Positions 1 through 5,164 of a stretch of 5,164 bases of DNA are shown in pieces. Location of the stretch: NCBI GenBank assembly GCA_949486985.1, contig CATBLW010000090.1, positions 1 through 5,164 of the forward strand. Direction: 5' to 3'. The stretch is from Prochlorococcus marinus str. MIT 9215 (lineage in GTDB: Bacteria; Cyanobacteriota; Cyanobacteriia; PCC-6307; Cyanobiaceae). Positions within the stretch are counted from its first letter, which is position 1. Each line of letters starts with the position of its first letter. The notes beneath the pieces are model-generated. The model saw nothing but the letters and a program-made list of their open reading frames with translations. It was not told the origin of the DNA and searched no databases. The translations under genes were made by a program, and so were the position numbers.

Positions 1-676
1 CCTCACAATTCAAATGGCTGCTGCAACTACCAAATCCCTCTTCGCTCATTTGCTCTTGTAATGCCCTTGCGCGTTGCTGACGTTCTGGCTGCCCCTGCGG
101 CAACTGAGCCAAATGGGCCAACTTGGCCGCGACAAACAAACTGGCGGAAGCATTGCGACAACTGGCCACACAAGCGCCACAACCAATGCAGGTCGCCGTC
201 TGAAAAGCAGAGGCAGCCTGGTCGGGTGGAACCAATAGAGCATTGCCATCAGGGGCCTGGCCCGTATTCACCGAGCAAAAACCACCAGCCGCAATCAAGC
301 GATCAAAAGAGGAGCGATCCACCACCAGATCTTGAATAAGCGGAAAAGCTTTGGCTCGCCAGGGCTCCAAGGTCAGCGTGTCGCCATCAGAAAACTGACG
401 TAGATAAAGCTGGCACAAGGTGGTGGCAGCTTGCGGTCCGTGAGCCTGTCCATTGACCAGGAAGCCACAGCTGCCGCATATGCCCTCGCGACAATCATGG
501 TCAAAATGAACAGGCCGTTCCGCTTGCGCAATCAACTGTTCATTGAGCTGATCGAGAACCTCCAAAAGCGACAAATCAGCCGATAGCTCCTGAAGTTGGT
601 AGCGATGAAAGGCACCAGATCGATCCGACGACTCCTGACGCCAAATGCGTAAGGTCAGCGAGAGCAGTCGGCTCAT
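1..676 (-). CDS. sdhB: Succinate dehydrogenase/fumarate reductase iron-sulfur subunit, C-terminus cut by window edge
   Basis: This subunit carries electrons from the FAD of SdhA through three Fe-S clusters to the SdhC hemes, on the cytoplasmic face of the membrane. I translated 225 codons from the ATG at 676-674. An N-terminal ferredoxin-like domain has the [2Fe-2S] ligands C62, C67 and C70 (CREGICGSCG) and C88. The second domain has CIGCGACVASC: C163, C166 and C169 fit the [4Fe-4S] cluster, and C173, C218 and C224 fit the [3Fe-4S] cluster. The fourth [4Fe-4S] ligand, expected at about residue 228, lies just outside the window, and roughly 20-30 residues are missing. The blocks EPWRAKAFP, DLVVDRS and LPQGQPER are typical of the type-B family. 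The ATG overlaps the sdhA stop as ATGA and has no Shine-Dalgarno sequence, so translation is probably coupled to sdhA. The absence of a stop codon comes from the window edge and is not damage. frdB would be an equally valid family name. Confidence 0.96.
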   Translation of the reverse strand, partial: MSRLLSLTLRIWRQESSDRSGAFHRYQLQELSADLSLLEVLDQLNEQLIAQAERPVHFDHDCREGICGSCGFLVNGQAHGPQAATTLCQLYLRQFSDGDTLTLEPWRAKAFPLIQDLVVDRSSFDRLIAAGGFCSVNTGQAPDGNALLVPPDQAASAFQTATCIGCGACVASCRNASASLFVAAKLAHLAQLPQGQPERQQRARALQEQMSEEGFGSCSSHLNCE

Positions 677-2583
677 CGATAGCTACGGGCTGTGGGCTTC
701 ATCACCGTGAACGACAGCGGCTCAATATGTCGCATCGGCTCAGCATGCTCGCGATGCTCCCAAATCGCGATATGGGCAAACTGCTCATCGTTGCGCAGGG
801 CCTCTCCATCGGCTGTCTGGTGCTCTTCGCGGAAATGAGCGCCACAGGATTCCTCTCTAGCCAGAGCATCACGCAACATCAATTGAGCCAAGCCAAAGAA
901 ATCGGCGACCCTGAGCGCCTTCTCCAATTCAGGGTTGGGCTCATCTGCACCACCCGGTACACATAATTCATGCTGGAAACGTTGCTCAAGCTCTGCTACT
1001 TCCTTCAAGCCAGCACGCAAACCCGCAGCATCACGGCTAATGCCGCAGCGCTCGATCATGACAACACCAAGTTCACGGTGAAAGACATCCACAGGCGTGG
1101 CACCATCAACCTGAAGCAAAGCCTGGATGCGTCCACGTGCCCGATGCAGTGCATCACGACAAGCTGAATGATCCTGCCCGACGGCATCGGTGTCATAACC
1201 AGACAACCAAGCCGTGACGGTTGCGGGCGCAATGAAGTAGCCATCGGCCAAGCTCTGCATCAGCGCACTCGCTCCAAGCCGATTCGCACCATGTTCAGAA
1301 AAATTGGCCTCTCCCAACACAAACAAACCAGGAATTGAACTCATCAACTGATAGTCAACCCAGAGTCCTCCCATCGTGTAATGAGGGGCCGGATAAATAC
1401 GCATCGGCGTTTGATATGGATCGTCTCCACTAATCCGCTCATACATCTCCAGGAGGTTGCCGTAACGCGTCTCAATCGCATCCCTACCTTCACTGGCAAT
1501 CGCATCACGCAGATCGAGATAGATCGAGCGGCCACCAGGCCCCACCCCATGTCCAGCATTGCAACGTTCACGCCCCCTGCGAGAGGCAACATCGCGAGGG
1601 ACCATGTTGCCGTAAGTGGGATACTGTCGCTCGAGGAAATAATCACGCTCTGGCTCAGGGATTTCATTGGCAGAGCGCCCGTCTCCCGGCCGCAATGGCA
1701 ACCAAACCCGGCCATCATTACGCAGGCTCTCGCTCATCAGCGTCAATTTGCTCTGATAGGTTCCGCCGCTAGGAATGCATGTGGGATGGATCTGTGTAAA
1801 GCAGGGGTTGGCGAAGCCAGCACCCTGGAGATGGGCGCGCCAGATCGCACTGGCATTTGATTTAAGCGAATTCGTCGAGAGAAAGTAGACGTTGCTATAG
1901 CCACCACTCGCCACTACCACAGCCTGAGCGGTGTGCACTTCCAACTCACCGTTGAGCAAGTGGCGACAAACGACACCGCGAGCAACACCATCTACGGTGA
2001 TCAACTCCAAGACATCCCGTCGGGTCAACAACTCCACTCTGCCGGCAGCCACTTGACGCATCAGCGCCTGATAGGCCCCATAAAGCAACTGCTGACCAGT
2101 CTGGCCGCGCGCGTAGAACGTGCGACTCACCAATGCACCCCCAAAACGACGGGTGGTCAATTGGCCGCCATACTCTCGAGCGAAGGGAACCCCTTGAGCA
2201 ACACACTGGTCGATGATCGCGCTGCTGATCTCAGCCAAGCGCTGACAACCAACCTCGCGGGCACGGAAGTCACCGCCACGGACGGTATCAACAAAAAGAC
2301 TGTTAATGCCAGCATCATCAACGTCTACTGCGCGAGCCGCGTTAATACCACCTTGAGCAGCAACAGAATGAGCCCGGCGAGGGCTGTCATGAAAGCTGAG
2401 CACCCTGACCTGATAACCCTGTTCGGCAAGAGTGGCTGCAGCTGATGCACCTGCCAGGCCAGTGCCAACAACCAAAATCTTCAATTCGCGCTTGCGCTCT
2501 GGACTGACTCCTGGCAAGGATTCACGGGTTCGCTGCCAGGAGCCGGCCATAGGGCCTCCAGGCGACTTGGGATCGAGCAACAT
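673..2583 (-). CDS. sdhA: Succinate dehydrogenase/fumarate reductase flavoprotein subunit (type B)
   Basis: This is the catalytic subunit, which interconverts succinate and fumarate using covalently bound FAD and docks on SdhB at the cytoplasmic face. The 636-residue length is usual for the Bacteroides/Bacillus/Wolinella-like form. The N-terminal Rossmann motif is VVGTGLAG (38-45). H72 in RRAHSVAAQGG is the expected 8-alpha-FAD attachment histidine. Substrate-site residues visible by family pattern are H266 (QIHPT), R330 (PRDVASR, the expected proton-transfer arginine), H401 (HYTMGG) and R435 (GANRLGASAL). The C-terminal helical domain (about 460-636) ends in the usual EPLSF...RSYR. No key residue is missing and no frameshift is seen. 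The start MLLDPKSPGGP matches the normal family N-terminus, with a modest GGGCGG about 8 bases upstream. An in-frame TAG two codons before the ATG rules out a longer start. The direction (dehydrogenase or fumarate reductase) cannot be read from sequence; in an aerobic phototroph I would infer succinate oxidation. Confidence 0.97.
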   Translation of the reverse strand: MLLDPKSPGGPMAGSWQRTRESLPGVSPERKRELKILVVGTGLAGASAAATLAEQGYQVRVLSFHDSPRRAHSVAAQGGINAARAVDVDDAGINSLFVDTVRGGDFRAREVGCQRLAEISSAIIDQCVAQGVPFAREYGGQLTTRRFGGALVSRTFYARGQTGQQLLYGAYQALMRQVAAGRVELLTRRDVLELITVDGVARGVVCRHLLNGELEVHTAQAVVVASGGYSNVYFLSTNSLKSNASAIWRAHLQGAGFANPCFTQIHPTCIPSGGTYQSKLTLMSESLRNDGRVWLPLRPGDGRSANEIPEPERDYFLERQYPTYGNMVPRDVASRRGRERCNAGHGVGPGGRSIYLDLRDAIASEGRDAIETRYGNLLEMYERISGDDPYQTPMRIYPAPHYTMGGLWVDYQLMSSIPGLFVLGEANFSEHGANRLGASALMQSLADGYFIAPATVTAWLSGYDTDAVGQDHSACRDALHRARGRIQALLQVDGATPVDVFHRELGVVMIERCGISRDAAGLRAGLKEVAELEQRFQHELCVPGGADEPNPELEKALRVADFFGLAQLMLRDALAREESCGAHFREEHQTADGEALRNDEQFAHIAIWEHREHAEPMRHIEPLSFTVMKPTARSYR

Positions 2584-2586
2584 CAG

Positions 2587-2679
2587 CTACCGCCCTAAGC
2601 CTGAACGATAAGCAATAAGAGACTGCACGCGCCACCTAAGGGAGTCGACCAATCGGGAACAGCACAGGCCATCGATCAT
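2587..2679 (-). CDS. Possible 30-codon leader ORF between sdhC and sdhA
   Basis: The sequence from the ATG at 2679-2677 to the TAG at 2589-2587 encodes 30 residues, starting MIDGLCCSRL and ending YRSGLGR. It fills nearly the whole sdhC-sdhA gap. It is in the same frame as sdhA, separated by its TAG and one CTG codon. It has the best Shine-Dalgarno-like sequence in the window, AGAGG overlapping the sdhC stop, seven bases before its ATG. The peptide is basic with a CC pair and has no signal peptide, membrane segment or family that I recognise. An open frame of this length arises easily by chance, so it could be noise, a coupling leader that hands ribosomes to sdhA, or a real small protein. Confidence 0.22.
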   Translation of the reverse strand: MIDGLCCSRLVDSLRWRVQSLIAYRSGLGR

Positions 2680-2686
2680 CAGCAAG

Positions 2687-2691
2687 CCTCT
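2687..2691 (-). promoter_or_regulatory. Shine-Dalgarno-like AGAGG at the end of sdhC
   Basis: On the minus strand TAGAGG contains the sdhC stop codon and an AGAGG, seven bases before the ATG at 2679. It would serve the small ORF rather than sdhA, whose ATG is about 100 bases further on. The other starts in this window (sdhC, sdhB, the adaptor and the RND pump) have no clear Shine-Dalgarno sequence, so this one stands out, though a five-base match is weak evidence. Confidence 0.3.
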
Positions 2692-3307
2692 AAATGGAAT
2701 AAGCAAGCCACAAGGTCACCAGGATGAAGCCTCCTGCCACCAACCAGGCCATCCCACGAGCAGCGTTGCGAATCCGACCAGCATTCACGGGATCCAAGAG
2801 CCCCAGGCTGCGGTGGGCAGCCTCACCACCATGGAAAAGGTGCAGCCCCACTGCCAAGGACGCAGCTAGATAAATAGCCAGGCTGAAGGGTTGCGACAAA
2901 ACGGCTCGCAAGGCAACCAACTCCTCACCAGCACCCGGCCGGGGCCAGCGCAACTGACTGAGATGCAATCCCAAAAACAGCAACAGCAACACACCACCGA
3001 TGGCCTGACTCGCTGCAGCGAAAGCCGCCAAAGGGTCATGGCGTCGGCTGACGAGGATCGCATGATTACCAGCCAATCGATTGCTCATGGCCTTCGTGAG
3101 GCTGAAGCCCACATGGCTCAATGCTGCAACCAACAAACCGAGCTCAACAAATGGCAGGACAACAGCTCGATGCAAAGACGCTGCATACATTTCAAAACTA
3201 GCCGGAGCCCAAGCTGCCAAAAGCACTCCAGCCAGATGCACCAGCACAAAAACCACCAACAGCGAGCCTGACAGCGCAACCCAAAACCGAACCACAGAGA
3301 CCCCCAT
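2690..3307 (-). CDS. sdhC: Succinate dehydrogenase/fumarate reductase cytochrome b subunit, diheme b558 family
   Basis: This is the membrane anchor, which binds two b hemes and passes electrons from SdhB to membrane quinone. Its 205 residues give five predicted membrane helices: about 10-32, 49-70, 95-117, 137-159 and 184-203. This single large five-helix anchor defines the type-B enzymes. Histidines sit where family heme ligands are expected: H24 (VLVHLAG, helix I), H65 (LSHVGFS, helix II), H115 (LGLHLSQL, helix III) and H156 (VGLHLFHGG, helix IV). Their spacing is very close to that of Bacillus subtilis SdhC as I remember it. H159 and H165 follow in the cytoplasmic turn after helix IV. It is the first gene of the operon, with sdhA 106 bp downstream, and no separate SdhD is needed. 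The start is the ATG at 3307-3305, which gives a normal N-terminus, but no Shine-Dalgarno sequence precedes it. A promoter must lie in the divergent spacer. The cytochrome role is secure; the quinone used is not visible. Confidence 0.92.
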   Translation of the reverse strand: MGVSVVRFWVALSGSLLVVFVLVHLAGVLLAAWAPASFEMYAASLHRAVVLPFVELGLLVAALSHVGFSLTKAMSNRLAGNHAILVSRRHDPLAAFAAASQAIGGVLLLLFLGLHLSQLRWPRPGAGEELVALRAVLSQPFSLAIYLAASLAVGLHLFHGGEAAHRSLGLLDPVNAGRIRNAARGMAWLVAGGFILVTLWLAYSI

Positions 3308-3356
3308 CAGTTCGGCGTCACAACATTGTCAAATCCAAAGGATCTTGATGACAAGA

Positions 3357-3372
3357 GCGTGACGGCTCACGC
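3357..3372. promoter_or_regulatory. Perfect 6-bp inverted repeat, possible operator
   Basis: GCGTGA-CGGC-TCACGC is a perfect inverted repeat with six-base arms and a four-base centre, placed midway between the two divergent start codons. The GTGA/TCAC core recalls CRP-type half-sites, but those are normally six bases apart rather than four. No T-run follows on either strand, so it is not a terminator. It could be a regulator site or a small hairpin in the 5' leader of either operon. Confidence 0.4.
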
Positions 3373-3376
3373 CACC

Positions 3377-3390
3377 AGATAGCGTTATCT
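3377..3390. promoter_or_regulatory. Near-palindrome AGATAGCGTTATCT, possible operator
   Basis: The 14-base string pairs at six of seven positions about its centre; AGATA and TATCT are perfect arms, with one G/T mismatch inside. It ends 22 bases before the adaptor ATG and starts four bases after the neighbouring dyad. The position fits an operator overlapping the efflux promoter, since RND operons are often held off by a local repressor. No regulator gene is in the window, so the protein that would bind is unknown. Confidence 0.35.
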
Positions 3391-3412
3391 TGCTACAAAA
3401 ACTAATTGTCGA

Positions 3413-4576
3413 ATGGCATCTCGCCCCACCTCCATTGTCTTGCTGGCAGTCATGGTGATGATGGCGGGTTGCGGGCATGGTCAGAAGTCTGCTCAGAAGT
3501 TACTCGCCATCCAAACAAGCCAAATCAAGCTGGCCGATTTTGCGCCGTCGATCAACGCCATCAGCATGCTCGAGTCGAGCACAAACGTTTCGTTGACTCC
3601 CGAGACATCCGGCTCAGTCGTCAAGATACTGGCGAAGGAAGGTCAACAGGTGAAGGCTGGTCAAGCCATTCTCGTGCTGGACAACGTTCAGCAATCGGCA
3701 GCTCTGGATTCCTCAAAAGCCAAAGCACTGAAAGACAAACTCAATGCTGAGCGTTTTGAATTCCTTTACCAACAAGGGGCAACATCCGCGAAGACTCGCG
3801 ATCAATATGCAACCCAGGCCATCGAGTCTCGCGACAAAGCAAGAGCCGATCGAGCCACACTCAACTACAAATTTGTGCGCTCGCCAATCAATGGCATTGT
3901 CGGCGATCTCGACAGCGTCAAACTCGGCGATTACGTCCAAGAAGGCCAAACCATTACAGGGATCGTTGACAACTCAACCCTATGGACGCTGATGGAAATT
4001 CCAGCGGCTCAAGCCAGCAAAATCAAACTGGGGCAAACCGTCGAGGTGATGTCACAGTCAACTCCACCGATCAAAGGGAAGGGCTCCGTTATTTTCATCT
4101 CCCCTTATTACGCAATCAATGATGAGAAGCAATCCCCCAATACTCTATTAATTAAGGCAATATTTCCAAACCTTACAGGCGAACTTAAAACGGGACAATT
4201 CGTACAAAGTCGCATTATCACAAGCCAGAAGAAAATTCTGGCCGTACCTGTTCAGGCAGTGTTAATGCAGGCCGAACAACCTTTCGTCTACAAAGTTTTA
4301 CCTCTCAAAACAATCCTGCCAAAAATCAAAGCCTCAACAACGGTTCCAGAGAAAAACAAACGCAAGCTGGAGAGATTGCCATCGAACACACCAGTCGTTG
4401 TGCAAACGCAAGTGAAGCTGGGTCCTCTACAGAACAACTACTACCCCGTCACCTCAGGCTTAAAGCAAGGCGACAACGTCGCCATCAGCAACACCAGCCG
4501 CCTCCGTAGTGGGATGCCCGTTCACGTGCCCTCCTCAAGTTCCTCAACCACAACACAACAGGAAGGCAGGCCCTAA
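3413..4576 (+). CDS. RND efflux periplasmic adaptor (membrane fusion protein), predicted lipoprotein
   Basis: This adaptor would link an inner-membrane RND pump to a TolC-like outer-membrane channel. The N-terminus is a lipoprotein signal: a hydrophobic stretch (8-17) and lipobox MAGC with C20 as the lipidated residue. The lipoyl domain comes next, with its first half at about 57-91 (PETSGSVVKILAKEGQQVKAG) and its second at about 154-183 (VRSPINGIVGDL...GDYVQEGQ). Between them is a short alpha-hairpin, about 92-153. Its tip, R114-F115-x2-L118-x6-S125, fits the RLxxLxxxxxxS motif by which adaptors dock to TolC-type channels, with F in place of the first L. A beta-barrel domain (about 185-270) and membrane-proximal domain (about 275-372) follow. 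A lysine-rich insertion at about 297-326 and a Ser/Thr tail at 374-381 are unusual. The 387-residue length is normal. The RND pump follows after 6 bp, so the two are surely co-transcribed. The substrate cannot be told from sequence. Confidence 0.92.
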   Translation: MASRPTSIVLLAVMVMMAGCGHGQKSAQKLLAIQTSQIKLADFAPSINAISMLESSTNVSLTPETSGSVVKILAKEGQQVKAGQAILVLDNVQQSAALDSSKAKALKDKLNAERFEFLYQQGATSAKTRDQYATQAIESRDKARADRATLNYKFVRSPINGIVGDLDSVKLGDYVQEGQTITGIVDNSTLWTLMEIPAAQASKIKLGQTVEVMSQSTPPIKGKGSVIFISPYYAINDEKQSPNTLLIKAIFPNLTGELKTGQFVQSRIITSQKKILAVPVQAVLMQAEQPFVYKVLPLKTILPKIKASTTVPEKNKRKLERLPSNTPVVVQTQVKLGPLQNNYYPVTSGLKQGDNVAISNTSRLRSGMPVHVPSSSSSTTTQQEGRP

Positions 4577-4582
4577 GAAGCG

Positions 4583-5164
4583 ATGTCTTTTTCCGACAAG
4601 TTCATCAAGCGCCCGGTTCTCACAACCGTTTGCAGCATCCTGATCGTGCTGGTTGGAGTTATCGCCATACCCAGCCTGCCGATTGCCAATCTGCCCAATA
4701 TCGCCAACCCCCTGATTCAAGTTTCAGCGGTCTATGGGGGAGCCAACGCGAAGGTGACCGAACAAGCAGTCACCAATCCACTCGAGCAGCAGATCAATGG
4801 TGTACCTGGCATCAGCTACATCTCCTCCAATAGCGATATGGAGGGAAACAGCACAATCAGCGTCTATTTCGATGAGACGACAGATATCAATATTGACCAG
4901 GTCAATGTGCAAAACAGGGTGTCCCTGGCGATGCCCCAGCTGCCACAGCAAGTCTCTGCCTCAGGGGTTGCTGTCACACAAAGTACCCCTTCAATCCTGC
5001 TTGCTTATCAGGTCGGATCCACGGAGGGTCAATTTGATGCGGCGTACCTCAATGGCCTGATTTACGAACAACTTTATTACCCGCTTTCACGAGTTGAAGG
5101 CGTCGCCCAAGTCACGGTCTATGGCGGAGCCAACCCAGCCTTCTGGTTATTTGTTAATCCGGAG
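4583..5164 (+). CDS. RND efflux pump inner-membrane transporter (AcrB/HAE1-like), N-terminal part only
   Basis: This is the first 194 codons of a proton-driven RND permease, which normally has about 1,020-1,080 residues; the rest lies beyond the window. The start MSFSDKFIKRPVL is the usual amphipathic N-terminus followed by membrane helix 1 (about 12-30). The porter domain then begins with motifs that align well with AcrB from memory: LPIANLPNIANPLIQVSAVYGG (32-53), TNPLEQQINGV (64-74), SSNSDMEG (81-88) and VQNRVSLAMPQLPQ (109-122). The AcrB-like pattern places it with hydrophobe/amphiphile exporters rather than heavy-metal (CusA) pumps. The TTVCSILIVL stretch resembles cyanobacterial members I recall. 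It lies 6 bp after the adaptor stop, with only an AAGAAG before its ATG, which suggests coupled translation. The proton-relay residues and the substrate pocket lie outside the window, so substrate and intactness cannot be judged. Confidence 0.94.
   Translation, partial: MSFSDKFIKRPVLTTVCSILIVLVGVIAIPSLPIANLPNIANPLIQVSAVYGGANAKVTEQAVTNPLEQQINGVPGISYISSNSDMEGNSTISVYFDETTDINIDQVNVQNRVSLAMPQLPQQVSASGVAVTQSTPSILLAYQVGSTEGQFDAAYLNGLIYEQLYYPLSRVEGVAQVTVYGGANPAFWLFVNPE

Larger units (their letters stand above)
3308..3412. promoter_or_regulatory. Divergent intergenic region between sdhC and the efflux operon
   Basis: This 105-bp spacer must hold the start signals of both operons if they are transcribed from nearby. 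I see two neighbouring dyads, annotated separately. On the minus strand a weak sigma70-like pair, TTGTCA (3354-3349) and GACAAT (3330-3325) with an 18-base spacer, could serve sdhC with a very short leader. On the plus strand no convincing -35/-10 pair is visible; TTATCT (3385-3390) is the best -10-like string but has no good partner. Neither start codon has a Shine-Dalgarno sequence. Confidence 0.55.

Noticed and set aside
61..339. Plus-strand open frame of 92 codons opposite sdhB
   Set aside because: The minus strand encodes an intact SdhB with all visible cluster cysteines; the plus-strand product is proline/glutamine-rich and featureless.
1..676. Possible broken sdhB, because no stop-bounded frame exists there
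   Set aside because: Translation from 676 stays open through 225 codons with normal family motifs to the window edge; the missing stop is only truncation by the window.
751..773. Two TCGCGAT copies close together near the end of sdhA
   Set aside because: They fall inside conserved C-terminal coding sequence (IWEHREH) and reflect repeated His-Arg/Ala-Ile codons, not a regulatory repeat.
1381..2445. Long plus-strand open frames (1381-1860, 159 codons; 1933-2445, 170 codons) opposite sdhA
   Set aside because: They lie wholly antisense to a clearly functional sdhA, have low-complexity composition with no recognisable domain and no ribosome site, and are explained by codon bias on the opposite strand.
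3327..3332. Perfect TTGACA on the minus strand as an sdhC -35 box
   Set aside because: It lies 19 bases before the sdhC ATG, so a -10 at normal spacing would fall within the first codons; it is more likely chance, or part of the weaker promoter placed upstream.
2891..3362. Plus-strand open frames opposite sdhC (2891-3271 and 3081-3362)
   Set aside because: Their Gln/His/Thr-rich content mirrors the Leu/Val/Ala codons of a membrane protein on the other strand.
3357..3372. Hairpin as an intrinsic terminator
   Set aside because: It lies between two divergent start codons, has a short stem and no T-run on either side, and no gene ends here.
1..5164. HIP1 octamer (GCGATCGC), CRISPR repeats, tRNA or IS ends
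   Set aside because: Scanned by eye on both strands and none found; lack of HIP1 is compatible with marine picocyanobacteria but proves nothing.

Overview
The window holds five protein-coding genes in two divergent blocks around a 105-bp spacer (3308-3412). Both blocks run off a window edge, so the first gene (sdhB) and the last gene (RND pump) are partial.

Left block, minus strand, read from 3307 down to 1: sdhC (diheme cytochrome b), sdhA (flavoprotein) and sdhB (iron-sulfur subunit). This is a complete type-B succinate:quinone oxidoreductase operon in the order C-A-B, apart from the missing end of sdhB. sdhA and sdhB overlap by four bases (ATGA). sdhC and sdhA are 106 bp apart, and that gap holds a possible 30-codon reading frame. 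The enzyme would oxidise succinate to fumarate in the cytoplasm and pass electrons through FAD, three Fe-S clusters and two b hemes to membrane quinone. Sequence alone does not exclude work in the fumarate-reducing direction.

Right block, plus strand, from 3413 to the end: a lipoprotein membrane fusion protein (periplasmic adaptor), then, after 6 bp, the N-terminal 194 residues of an AcrB/HAE1-type RND inner-membrane pump. Together they would form two parts of a tripartite export pump. No outer-membrane TolC-like gene is in view.

The organism is a Gram-negative-type bacterium, since it has an RND pump with a lipoprotein adaptor. My best guess is a cyanobacterium, probably of the marine Synechococcus/Prochlorococcus group. 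The reasons are the RND N-terminus (KRPVLTTVCSILIVL resembles cyanobacterial RND proteins I remember), the mixed codon use, the scarcity of Shine-Dalgarno sequences and the absence of the HIP1 octamer. This is inference from memory and was not checked against a database.

I see no mobile element, RNA gene, CRISPR array or clearly new system. The points most worth a second look are the type-B diheme enzyme in a presumed plastoquinone user, the two neighbouring dyads in the divergent spacer, the in-frame small ORF before sdhA, and a lysine-rich insertion in the adaptor protein.
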